Part shown: positions 1-6,210 of the stretch, piece after piece
Position numbering within the stretch: position 1 is the stretch's first letter
Layout of the letters: each line of letters begins with the position of its first letter
Source: Bacteroidales bacterium UBA714
GTDB lineage: Bacteria > Bacteroidota > Bacteroidia > Bacteroidales > UBA932
Assembly (NCBI GenBank): GCA_002298075.1
Contig: DBLW01000080.1
Span: forward strand, 592-8,510
Direction: 5' to 3'
Length of the DNA: 7,919 bases
The notes under the pieces: model-generated
What the model was told of the DNA's origin: nothing
Database searches by the model: none
What the model saw: the letters and a program-made list of their open reading frames with translations, nothing else
Program-made: the position numbers and the translations under genes

Positions 1-341
1 GAAATGAGCCTTTCCACAGCATTCGGAATTTTTATTCCATTCCACTAAGATATGAAATATTATCACATTAATAATCAATTGATTATATTTCTTGAATTTA
101 TTTCATGACAATCCCTAAAATAGGGGATGCTTCCATTTTGGGGAGTCAGCCCTTATTGATTATTCCCGTCTCGCCAAACAGTGCTTATGCGATAACGTCA
201 GTTAAATGGCATTGGGGGAGAATGAGTGGTTGCAGTTGCGTCACGAGCGGATTCCGGCGCATTTTCACAAAGGCGGCAGAACATACTTGACGACCAGTTT
301 TTCACTTGGCCTGTTTTATGGTAATTTCAATATTCCATGGA
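1..341. other. Intergenic region with no recognisable gene
   Basis: No open reading frame here has a recognisable product. The two short plus-strand frames (105-290 and 206-388) overlap each other in different frames, have no family resemblance I can name, and the second runs into the 3' end of the hydrolase gene. The first ~106 bases are strikingly AT-rich and hold a dyad symmetry; from about 110 onward the composition becomes balanced. A small imperfect hairpin (ATCCCTA at 111-117, TAGGGGAT at 121-128) is visible, with no U-tract on either side. I see no clear terminator for the minus-strand hydrolase gene that ends at 342. The right part could be decayed coding sequence or a leader for something beyond the left edge; this cannot be decided here. 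Confidence 0.5.
52..106. repeat. Nested AT-rich dyad symmetry
   Basis: A perfect 16-base palindrome, ATAATCAATTGATTAT, lies at 71-86. It is flanked by outer inverted arms ATGAAATA (52-59) and TATTTCAT (99-106), whose centre (79) is within half a base of the palindrome's centre (78.5). The spacers between inner and outer elements are 11 and 12 bases. This arrangement could be an operator for a dimeric regulator or a cruciform-prone element. In AT-rich DNA part of it could also be chance. No regulator gene is in view. Confidence 0.45.
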
Positions 342-1310
342 TTAGCGCATCCGGAGAGCATAAAGCCAGCTGTCAAGCGTGTCTTTGATGTCTTGCCAAA
401 CTTTCTCTTTTCCGGTTTCGTTGAGAATCTCATGGCGCATGCCTTCGTATGAGACTGATGCAACATTGGTGTAGCCGGCATTTTTTACGGCCTGCACTGC
501 CTTGCCGAAGTCTTTGTCGCTTGTCCTGCAAGGATCGTCTTTTCCTGAGACGAATAGTATCGGAAGGGTCTTGTTGGATGTTATCCAGCCTTTCCCGGAA
601 TAACAGTCCTGCATCAGCCCGAACAGATTGTCGAATCCGTTTGCTGTGAACTGATAGTTGCACAGGCTGTTGGCATTGTATGATCTGACAACTTCACTGT
701 CAGAGCAAATCCATGCGTTCTGGCCTTCATGTTTGAATTTGCCGTTGAATGAGTCAAAGCCTATCTTTTGTATGAATTTCGGGCGATATTGCGGCCCTTT
801 GAACAATGAGAACAATTTTGCAAGCATCCTGCCTATTGCGGCTCCGTTGTTTTTACTCGGACTTCCGCATACAATCAGCCCGTCAATTTTGTCGTCATAT
901 CTTTTTGTGAATGAGCGGACTGCCATCGACCCCATGCTGTGTCCGAAAAGGAACAGCGGAATATCAGGAAACATCCCGTGCGCAAATGTGTTTACTGTCA
1001 GTATGTCCTCCACAATGGCTTTCCAGCCGCCGGAGTAGAAGAATCCGAGATGCTCCTTCGATTTGACAGATGCTCCGTGCCCTCTGTGGTCGTGTATTAT
1101 GCATGCATACCCGTTGTCGCAAAGGTATTCCATAAAAGGAATGTATCTTTCCTTATGCTCGCACATTCCGTGTGAAAATTGTACTATCGCCTTCGGGGTG
1201 ACGTTTTCTGCCGCACCTTTGTCCGGAGTGCATATGAGCAGGCTCAGGTCGAGGTTGTCGTGTTTCGATTTTATGTGTTCCTGTATTGTTTTCATGTTGT
1301 TTTGATTCAT
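342..1310 (-). CDS. Alpha/beta hydrolase, monoacylglycerol lipase / lysophospholipase-like
   Basis: A serine hydrolase of the alpha/beta fold, closest in pattern to the PldB/monoglyceride lipase group (Hydrolase_4, 'serine aminopeptidase S33'). Numbering from the ATG at 1310 (322 residues), the oxyanion-side HGM motif is at 47-49, the nucleophile elbow GHSMG at 123-127 with Ser125, the probable acid Asp259 in SGKDDP, and His293 in RHEILNE. Residues ~135-235 would form the lid or cap. The likely reaction is hydrolysis of a carboxylic ester such as a monoacylglycerol or lysophospholipid; the actual substrate cannot be read. There is no signal peptide, so it is probably cytoplasmic. The frame is open to an ATG at 1358, but those 16 extra residues do not look like family sequence. 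ATG 1310 is preferred and ATG 1295 is also possible; none has a Shine-Dalgarno. It lies 61 bases downstream of the pseudouridine synthase on the same strand and is probably co-transcribed. Confidence 0.88.
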   Translation of the reverse strand: MNQNNMKTIQEHIKSKHDNLDLSLLICTPDKGAAENVTPKAIVQFSHGMCEHKERYIPFMEYLCDNGYACIIHDHRGHGASVKSKEHLGFFYSGGWKAIVEDILTVNTFAHGMFPDIPLFLFGHSMGSMAVRSFTKRYDDKIDGLIVCGSPSKNNGAAIGRMLAKLFSLFKGPQYRPKFIQKIGFDSFNGKFKHEGQNAWICSDSEVVRSYNANSLCNYQFTANGFDNLFGLMQDCYSGKGWITSNKTLPILFVSGKDDPCRTSDKDFGKAVQAVKNAGYTNVASVSYEGMRHEILNETGKEKVWQDIKDTLDSWLYALRMR

Positions 1311-1371
1311 GTTATTACAAAGGCGTGATTGGCTATAAATAATGTGCCAAGTGAACATGCTGTGCCATGAT

Positions 1372-2274
1372 TCATTGTCCGGACTTTATCTTTCTGCTTT
1401 TGAATGATCTTGGAATCGGAGTCGTGAAACTCATAAGCTTGCCTGTACACGGGTGAATGAATTCCAGGGTGCGGGCATGCAGGGCGAGACGTCCGATAGG
1501 GTTGCTTGCCGCTCCGTATTTGCCGTCTCCGGCCACGGGGCACCCCATGTCGGCGCAATGGACTCTTATCTGGTTTTTGCGGCCGGTCTCAAGTTCAAAC
1601 TCTACAAGAGAATATCCGGTCTCATTCAATTCTTCAAGAACTTTGTAGTGCGTCACTGCTTTCTGTCCTCCGTTGGCCTTCGGGCTGGAATACATTTTCA
1701 GTGTCCTGGGATCTTCCGTAAGCCAGCTGGTCACTGTCCCTTCACTGTTTCTCGGGCATCCTTCAACGACTGCCACATATCTTCTCGCTGTAACGGTCTC
1801 GCTCCAGTTTTCCTGCAAGGCATCCTTTGTCTGCCGGTCTTTGGCGAATACAAGCAGACCGGAAGTGTTGCGGTCTATCCTGTGGACAATGAATATCCGT
1901 GGCCTTTCCATCCGGCTGTGTCCGTCAGAGTACTTGTCCCGTCTACTTCTCCGGTTGTCTGCTCTCCTGCCCATGGGCTTGGACTCTCTGACATAATCAG
2001 TAAGAATTGAATATGCAGTGTCTTCTCCTTCACGGCCTGCGGACATTGTAAGCAGGCCGCTCGGCTTTTCAATTACGATGATCCACTTGTCTTCATAGAC
2101 TATCCTGATGTCCTTGTCATGACTGCCGGATGTGCGGCTGCTGTGTCTGGAGGGATTTGCCGCCCTTTCATGTCTTGCATCTTTTCCCTTCTTGCCATGA
2201 TCACCGTATTTGTCTGCGGCTCTATGATTTTTATTGCCGGATTTATGTTCGCCGTGCCCTGTATCTTGTTTCAT
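1372..2274 (-). CDS. RluA-family RNA pseudouridine synthase
   Basis: Converts specific uridines in rRNA or tRNA to pseudouridine. The catalytic block HRIDRNTSG is at residues 131-139, with the nucleophilic Asp134. The family tyrosine is in RRYVAVVEG (Tyr166), and RKNQIRVH at 232-239 corresponds to the usual R-x-[HN]-Q-I-R-x-H block. The 300-residue product is close to normal length but has two odd parts. Residues 1-52 are a highly charged, basic, low-complexity extension rich in His, Lys, Arg and Gly, with no S4-domain pattern. Residues ~97-125 are an Arg-rich insert just before the catalytic block. Both may add RNA affinity; that is inference. The first in-frame Met after the start is only at residue 77, inside the core fold, so ATG 2274 is the only sensible ATG start. 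The target uridine cannot be predicted. A TAnnTTTG element lies 28 bases upstream. Confidence 0.92.
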   Translation of the reverse strand: MKQDTGHGEHKSGNKNHRAADKYGDHGKKGKDARHERAANPSRHSSRTSGSHDKDIRIVYEDKWIIVIEKPSGLLTMSAGREGEDTAYSILTDYVRESKPMGRRADNRRSRRDKYSDGHSRMERPRIFIVHRIDRNTSGLLVFAKDRQTKDALQENWSETVTARRYVAVVEGCPRNSEGTVTSWLTEDPRTLKMYSSPKANGGQKAVTHYKVLEELNETGYSLVEFELETGRKNQIRVHCADMGCPVAGDGKYGAASNPIGRLALHARTLEFIHPCTGKLMSFTTPIPRSFKSRKIKSGQ

Positions 2275-2301
2275 TTCAGTTCAGTTTTCCCGTTTCGGTC
2301 G

Positions 2302-2309
2302 CAAATCTA
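2302..2309 (-). promoter_or_regulatory. Bacteroidetes -7 promoter element for the rluA-like gene
   Basis: Read on the minus strand this is TAGATTTG, an exact match to the TAnnTTTG -7 consensus used by the Bacteroidetes primary sigma factor. It ends 27 bases before the ATG at 2274, which would give a short leader of about 20 bases. No good TTTG -33 element is visible at the expected spacing, so the call rests on one motif and its position. Confidence 0.5.
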
Positions 2310-2619
2310 CAAAAAACGCAAGAATCTGCCGGCTGTTCTTATTAAATGTTGATGACTGAAGATGCATGCGTGATGAGCAGACGGTTTGTTTTTGTGGTGA
2401 TGTGGCAGCTTGGTGCTTATTATTGATATTGTGCGATATGTCTGCGTTCACAATGTGCAGTGTCATATCCCATTGGGGACGCATAGCTCATATAATTATG
2501 AAATCGCACAGCGCGGAAATACTTTGGCTATGGAATCTGAATAGTGTTGCGTGACATGGAAAGATATGGCGCGGACGGGTATTTTGCAGCATGATGCCGT
2601 GTTTTTGAAACGAATTGAA

Positions 2620-2627
2620 TATCTTTG
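2620..2627 (+). promoter_or_regulatory. Bacteroidetes -7 promoter element for the HsdR-N-like gene
   Basis: TATCTTTG exactly matches the TAnnTTTG consensus and is followed by C, a common context. It lies 44 bases before the preferred ATG at 2672, implying a leader of roughly 35-40 bases. A TTTG occurs at 2604-2607, but only 12 bases upstream, shorter than the usual ~19-20 base spacing to a -33 element. The motif is clear; the full promoter is not. Confidence 0.5.
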
Positions 2628-2671
2628 CAAATTATCCGTGATGCATTTGCGGAATATTATTGATTGTGAAT

Positions 2672-3124
2672 ATGACAGGCAAGGCTACCATATGGGACCC
2701 GCTCAGGAAAAAGGAAGTGGCGCTCACTCCGGAGGAGAGAGTGCGGCAGTGGTGTATCGGGGTGCTTGCAGGGCAGCTGGGAGTTCCTATGCATATGATG
2801 ATGAGCGAGGCTCCGTTCCGTCTTGGCGGAAAGCAGTACCGGGCCGATATAATTGTCTATGACAGGAAAGTCCACCCTTTGGTTGTGGTGGAGTGCAAAA
2901 GGCCTGGGGTGGAGCTTGACGGTGCTGTTCTTGATCAGGCTGTGCGTTACAATATGGTGCTGGATGTGCTGTATATGATTATCACCAACGGCAGGAAGAC
3001 TTGCATTTGCCGGCGTGTCGTGGATGGAGGGGCGCGGAGGTATGTGTTTGTTGACTCTATTCCGGCCTATGCGGCAATGCTTGAAGAACTGGCCTCGGAA
3101 GAGGCTTGCCGGAATCCGGAATGA
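2672..3124 (+). CDS. Stand-alone HsdR-N-like PD-(D/E)XK domain protein
   Basis: A 150-residue protein resembling the N-terminal nuclease domain of type I restriction subunit HsdR (HSDR_N_2 type), without the helicase part. The PD-(D/E)XK core is visible: Asp59 in RADIIVYD, then Glu74-Cys-Lys76 in VVVECKRP. Downstream lies Gln89-x-x-x-Tyr93 (LDQAVRYN), the QxxxY motif typical of HsdR and RecB-type nucleases. Glu22 in an N-terminal helix may complete the metal site. All expected catalytic residues are kept, so nuclease activity is plausible but its role is unknown. Small proteins of this type are, to my knowledge, widespread in Bacteroidetes and annotated only by domain. No hsdM, hsdS or motor gene is present. 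The frame extends upstream to TTG 2660 and GTG 2666; ATG 2672 is preferred. It may head the plus-strand run, but a 152-base gap precedes the next gene. Confidence 0.85.
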   Translation: MTGKATIWDPLRKKEVALTPEERVRQWCIGVLAGQLGVPMHMMMSEAPFRLGGKQYRADIIVYDRKVHPLVVVECKRPGVELDGAVLDQAVRYNMVLDVLYMIITNGRKTCICRRVVDGGARRYVFVDSIPAYAAMLEELASEEACRNPE

Positions 3125-3276
3125 TGTGAGTTAACCTCCTTCCTGATGCTTTGTGGCAGTATTTTGCCGTGAACGAAGCATGGCTTGCCGGCCATGGGCC
3201 TGCTTCCGGAGCGGAAACGGGCTATGGACGGTTGGTTCATGAATATGATAAATTGAATGTAAACGAGATTTGAGAT

Positions 3277-4788
3277 ATGTCAGCAACAATAACTGAAGGT
3301 TTTCTTGACCACCGTATATTTCGTATTGTTTCGGATGCGGCGGAGGAGCTTGGTGTCCGTGCCTTTGTAATCGGAGGATATGTGCGGGATTGTTTTCTGG
3401 GGCGTCCGAGCAAGGACATTGACATCGTAGTTGAGGGAAGCGGCATTTCGCTTGCCGAGGCAGTGGGGGCAAAGGTGCACAGTCATGTTTCGGTATTCAA
3501 GAATTTCGGAACTGCCATGTTGCGTTTCCAGGGTGTCGAGGTTGAGTTTGTCGGTGCCCGCAAGGAGTCGTATCGACGTGATTCGCGAAAGCCTATTGTT
3601 GAGGACGGTACACTTGAGGATGACCAGCTAAGGCGTGACTTTACGATTAATGCCATGGCATTCAGTCTCCAGAAAGAGGACTACGGTGCTCTTGTAGACC
3701 CGTTCGGAGGCATACGTGACCTTGCTGCCGGGATTATCCGCACGCCGCTCGATCCTGATACGACATACAGCGATGATCCCCTAAGGATGATACGTGCCAT
3801 CCGTTTTGCGGCTAAACTGACTTCTGACAGGATGGCTTTCAATATAGTGCCGGAATCATTGGAATCCATAAGGCGCAACAGAGGCAGGCTTGAAATACTT
3901 TCCAAGGAACGGATTGTGGACGAGCTGAACAAGATACTTGTGACTCCGAAGCCTTCTATAGGTTTCCGTCTGCTTGATGAGACGGGGCTGCTTGACCTGA
4001 TTCTTCCTCAGCTTGCCAAACTTAAGGGTGTGGAGACCGTTGAGGGAAAGGGCCATAAGGAAAATTTCTCTCATACGTTGGAGGTACTTGACAATGTGGC
4101 GGTTTCGGAGAGCGAAGCCATAAGGTCCGGTTTGCTCAAGGATTATGTGTTTGAGGACGGTGTTGAGACGGAAAAAGTCCGTACTGAACCTAATGTATGG
4201 CTGCGCTGGGCCGCTTTGCTGCATGATATAGCAAAGCCTGCTACAAAGCGTTATGACCATGCTCTGGGTTGGACTTTCCATGGGCATGAAGTTGTGGGGG
4301 CAAGGTGGATACCTAAGATTTTCACAGCCTTAAAAATGCCTCTGAATGAGAAAATGAAATATGTGCAGAAGCTTGTGGGGCTGCATCTCAGGCCTATTGC
4401 GCTTGTGACAGAGGAAGTGACTGATTCGGCTGTGCGACGGCTTCTCTTTGATGCTGGAAACGATATAGATGACCTTATGCTTCTGTGCAGTGCCGACATA
4501 ACTTCAAAGAATCCGCGTAAAGTGGCGCGTCTCAAGGCGAATTTTGACCTTGTGAAGAGCAAACTGGTTGAGGTTGAGGAGAAGGATGCCATACGGAATT
4601 TCAAGAATCCGATAACAGGAGATTATGTGATGGATTTGTTCGGCATTGAGCCGTGCAATCTGATAGGTCAGCTTAAGGATGCTGTCAAAAATGCGATTCT
4701 TGACGGGCAGATTGAAAACTCATTTGAGGCCGCGGACCGCTTCATGCGTGAGAAAGCCGCCGGAATGGGACTTCATCCTCTCAAGTGA
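3277..4788 (+). CDS. cca: CCA tRNA nucleotidyltransferase with HD domain
   Basis: Adds or repairs the 3'-terminal CCA of tRNAs using CTP and ATP (class II nucleotidyltransferase / poly(A) polymerase family). In the 503-residue product, the nucleotidyltransferase head has GGYVRD at 33-38 and the metal-binding pair Asp47/Asp49 in KDIDIVV. RRDFTINAMA at 119-128 and DDPLRMIRAIRFAAKL at 166-181 are hallmark blocks of the head and neck. The C-terminal HD phosphohydrolase domain shows His266 (SHTLEV), the His316-Asp317 pair in LLHDIAKP, HGH at 336-338 and Asp407 in CSADITS, so it looks intact and may give phosphatase or phosphodiesterase activity. Residues ~278-306, between SHTLEV and the HD pair, look like an acidic insert compared with what I remember of relatives. 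The ATG has no Shine-Dalgarno. The gene ends 46 bases before the recombinase ATG. Confidence 0.95.
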   Translation: MSATITEGFLDHRIFRIVSDAAEELGVRAFVIGGYVRDCFLGRPSKDIDIVVEGSGISLAEAVGAKVHSHVSVFKNFGTAMLRFQGVEVEFVGARKESYRRDSRKPIVEDGTLEDDQLRRDFTINAMAFSLQKEDYGALVDPFGGIRDLAAGIIRTPLDPDTTYSDDPLRMIRAIRFAAKLTSDRMAFNIVPESLESIRRNRGRLEILSKERIVDELNKILVTPKPSIGFRLLDETGLLDLILPQLAKLKGVETVEGKGHKENFSHTLEVLDNVAVSESEAIRSGLLKDYVFEDGVETEKVRTEPNVWLRWAALLHDIAKPATKRYDHALGWTFHGHEVVGARWIPKIFTALKMPLNEKMKYVQKLVGLHLRPIALVTEEVTDSAVRRLLFDAGNDIDDLMLLCSADITSKNPRKVARLKANFDLVKSKLVEVEEKDAIRNFKNPITGDYVMDLFGIEPCNLIGQLKDAVKNAILDGQIENSFEAADRFMREKAAGMGLHPLK

Positions 4789-4834
4789 TTTCTGCACGCA
4801 ATAATATGTGCACAATAGTCAAAATTCCCTTGCT

Positions 4835-5830
4835 ATGGGACTTGTCGTGAAATACATATCATATATAAGGGATATAAGGAGATATTCTCCGAGGACGGTC
4901 CGAATTTACGAAGATGTGCTCCGGCATTTTGCCGATTTTGCCTGTGAGGAAAACGACGGACACGGGAATGCCGGGGAACTCGCTGCCGTGCTCAATCCTT
5001 CGGAGATAAGGCGTTATGAGGTGCATCTTCTTGATGACTGTGCCATGAAGCCCAAAACGGTAAATCTGCACCTGTCGGTGCTCAGCGGGTTCTGCCGTTA
5101 TCTGATAAAAGAAGGGATGCTCAATTCCAATCCGGTGAAGCTTGTGCCGCGGCCGAAGATGGAAAAGCGCTTGCCTGTATTCTATAAAGGCGATGCCATG
5201 GAGAGATATTTCCGTGACAGTGATTTGTACGCGTCGCGTGATATGCTGGACATTTTTACGGAATGCCATGGCACGCCTCATGGCAAGGAACTGTATGTGA
5301 AGCGTCTTGCAAGGGCTGTGATTTCTATGCTTTATTGTCTTGGGCTTCGTCGCGCTGAGCTTGTCGCGCTTGATGTGTCAGATGTCGATTTTGGCCGAAA
5401 AGTTGTGAAAGTTGTCGGTAAGGGAGATAAAATGCGCGAAATTCCCATGATAGTTTCATTATGTGAAGAAATTTCCTTATATTTGAAAGCAGTTGAGACG
5501 ATGACGGGAAGGAGAAGGTCTGTGAAAGAACCGCTGCTTGTCACGTATTCCGGCAAACGTCTGTATCCGGTATATGTTGACAGGGTAGTGAAGAGCGAGC
5601 TTGGAGATGTTCCCGGGATAACGGGGCGCAGGTCACCGCACGTGCTCAGGCATTCCGTAGCCACGGGACTTCTTGACGGCGGGACTGACCTCAACTCGAT
5701 AAAGGAGCTTCTCGGGCATTCTTCGCTGGCGGCTACACAGGTCTATACCCACAGCAGCATCGCCCGGCTGAAACAGATTTATGAATCCGCCCATCCACGG
5801 GCAAAAAACGGAGGTAAAAATGGACATTAG
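4835..5830 (+). CDS. xerC: Tyrosine recombinase, XerC/XerD type
   Basis: Site-specific recombinase of the Xer family, expected to resolve chromosome dimers at dif with a partner Xer protein and FtsK. From the ATG at 4835 (331 residues), an N-terminal SAM-like core-binding domain (~1-115) precedes the catalytic domain. All catalytic residues are present: Arg172 (GLRRAEL), Lys196 (GKGDK), His269 and Arg272 (HVLR), His295 (LLGHSS) and the nucleophile Tyr304 (VYTH). The linker between the domains (residues ~125-160) is somewhat long, with a Cys/His-containing stretch. The frame is open back to a GTG at 4808, which adds nine residues not typical of the family, so the ATG is preferred. The last 11 bases overlap hpf. 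The absence of phage or integrase context and the coupling to hpf favour the housekeeping enzyme over a mobile-element integrase; the C versus D label is by analogy. Confidence 0.9.
   Translation: MGLVVKYISYIRDIRRYSPRTVRIYEDVLRHFADFACEENDGHGNAGELAAVLNPSEIRRYEVHLLDDCAMKPKTVNLHLSVLSGFCRYLIKEGMLNSNPVKLVPRPKMEKRLPVFYKGDAMERYFRDSDLYASRDMLDIFTECHGTPHGKELYVKRLARAVISMLYCLGLRRAELVALDVSDVDFGRKVVKVVGKGDKMREIPMIVSLCEEISLYLKAVETMTGRRRSVKEPLLVTYSGKRLYPVYVDRVVKSELGDVPGITGRRSPHVLRHSVATGLLDGGTDLNSIKELLGHSSLAATQVYTHSSIARLKQIYESAHPRAKNGGKNGH
5810..5815 (+). promoter_or_regulatory. Canonical Shine-Dalgarno sequence for hpf
   Basis: GGAGGT lies four bases before the ATG at 5820, within the last codons of the recombinase gene. 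It decides the hpf start: the frame is open upstream to an ATG at 5781, but that would add 13 residues with no family resemblance and it lacks such a site. None of the other starts in this window has a comparable sequence, which fits the rarity of Shine-Dalgarno use in Bacteroidetes and makes this one stand out. Confidence 0.7.
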
Positions 5831-6110
5831 GGTACAATCCATCAAGTTCAATGCAGACCAGAAGCTGTTGGACTTTGTAGAGAAGAAGTTCTCAAAATTC
5901 GAGAGATTCAATGATTCCATAAGCGGAGTAGATGTGGCCCTTTCCCTTCTCCCGGACCACGACAACAAGAATGTCAAGGTCCAGGTAAGCATTCCGGGAG
6001 GCACAATAGTAGTGGAGAGAAATGCCAAGACCTTCGAGGACGCGGTCGTTGACTGTGCTGACATCATCAAGGAGAAGCTTGTGAAAGCAAAGGAAAAGAA
6101 AATGCAATAA
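5820..6110 (+). CDS. hpf: Short ribosome hibernation promoting factor (HPF/RaiA family)
   Basis: A 96-residue protein of the ribosome-associated inhibitor family (sigma-54 modulation protein / S30AE domain). These proteins bind the decoding centre of the 30S subunit in stationary phase or stress, blocking translation and stabilising idle ribosomes. The sequence starts with the typical strand MDIRVQSIKF, then a helix DQKLLDFVEKKFSKFERF, strands around SGVDVALSLLP and NVKVQVSIPGG, and a C-terminal helix TFEDAVVDCADIIKEKL ending in a Lys-rich tail. It is the short form: there is no C-terminal dimerisation domain as in long HPF. It overlaps the recombinase by 11 bases in another frame and has its own strong Shine-Dalgarno, so translation may be partly independent of the upstream gene. 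A strong terminator follows nine bases after the stop. Confidence 0.93.
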   Translation: MDIRVQSIKFNADQKLLDFVEKKFSKFERFNDSISGVDVALSLLPDHDNKNVKVQVSIPGGTIVVERNAKTFEDAVVDCADIIKEKLVKAKEKKMQ

Positions 6111-6119
6111 TTCGGGTTT

Positions 6120-6161
6120 GAATGGGGCTGTTTAATGTTATTCAGCTCCATTCTTTTTTTT
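6120..6161 (+). terminator. Rho-independent terminator after hpf
   Basis: GAATGGGGCTG (6120-6130) pairs with CAGCTCCATTC (6143-6153) as an 11-base-pair stem containing one G-U wobble, closing a 12-base loop. Eight T residues follow immediately (6154-6161). Its position just after the hpf stop makes it the end of the plus-strand housekeeping block and separates it from the glycosidase gene. There is no matching A-tract on the left, so it should act only on plus-strand transcription. Confidence 0.92.
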
Positions 6162-6210
6162 GTGACGGAAAATATCATGTGTTTCTGTCTTTACTTATAA
6201 TAATCGTAGA

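Larger units (their letters stand above)
2275..2671. other. Divergent intergenic region between rluA-like and HsdR-N-like genes
   Basis: This 397-base gap separates two divergently transcribed genes. It holds an exact TAnnTTTG element facing left (2302-2309) and another facing right (2620-2627). I found no tRNA cloverleaf, no clear terminator and no convincing small gene. The short frames present (for example 2281-2484 on the minus strand and 2366-2554 on the plus strand) encode low-complexity or unrecognisable peptides and overlap each other. The ~290 bases between the two promoter elements are longer than needed for promoters alone and could contain a decayed gene or a small RNA, but nothing visible supports either. 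Confidence 0.5.

Noticed and set aside
111..128. Terminator for the hydrolase operon
   Set aside because: The hairpin has a bulge and no T-tract follows it in the minus-strand direction, and it is over 200 bases past the stop.
105..388. Two short overlapping plus-strand frames as genes
   Set aside because: They occupy different frames, resemble no family I know, have no ribosome site or promoter match, and the second runs into the hydrolase 3' end.
1311..1371. Separate promoter for the hydrolase gene
   Set aside because: On the minus strand a TTGG and a TTTG are 25 bases apart (start to start ~29), but the second lacks the TA of TAnnTTTG. Co-transcription with the RluA-like gene is simpler.
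2672..3124. Type I restriction-modification system
   Set aside because: Only the nuclease-domain-like small protein is present; no helicase portion, HsdM or HsdS is encoded in the window.
3249..3256. TAAATTGA as a -7 element for cca
   Set aside because: It misses two consensus positions and has no TTTG at the right distance; it may be chance in an AT-rich stretch.
4793..4812. TGCAC/GTGCA inverted repeat between cca and xerC as an operator or terminator
   Set aside because: The arms are only five bases with a ten-base loop and no T-tract, so it is likely to be chance.
4835..5830. Integrase of a mobile element
   Set aside because: There is no attachment-site repeat, tRNA, excisionase or phage gene nearby, and the overlap with hpf between housekeeping genes fits the chromosomal Xer protein.
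6196..6201. TATAAT as a promoter -10 for the GH20 gene
   Set aside because: It is only ten bases from the ATG, has no -35 partner at proper spacing, and Bacteroidetes primary sigma uses TAnnTTTG rather than TATAAT.
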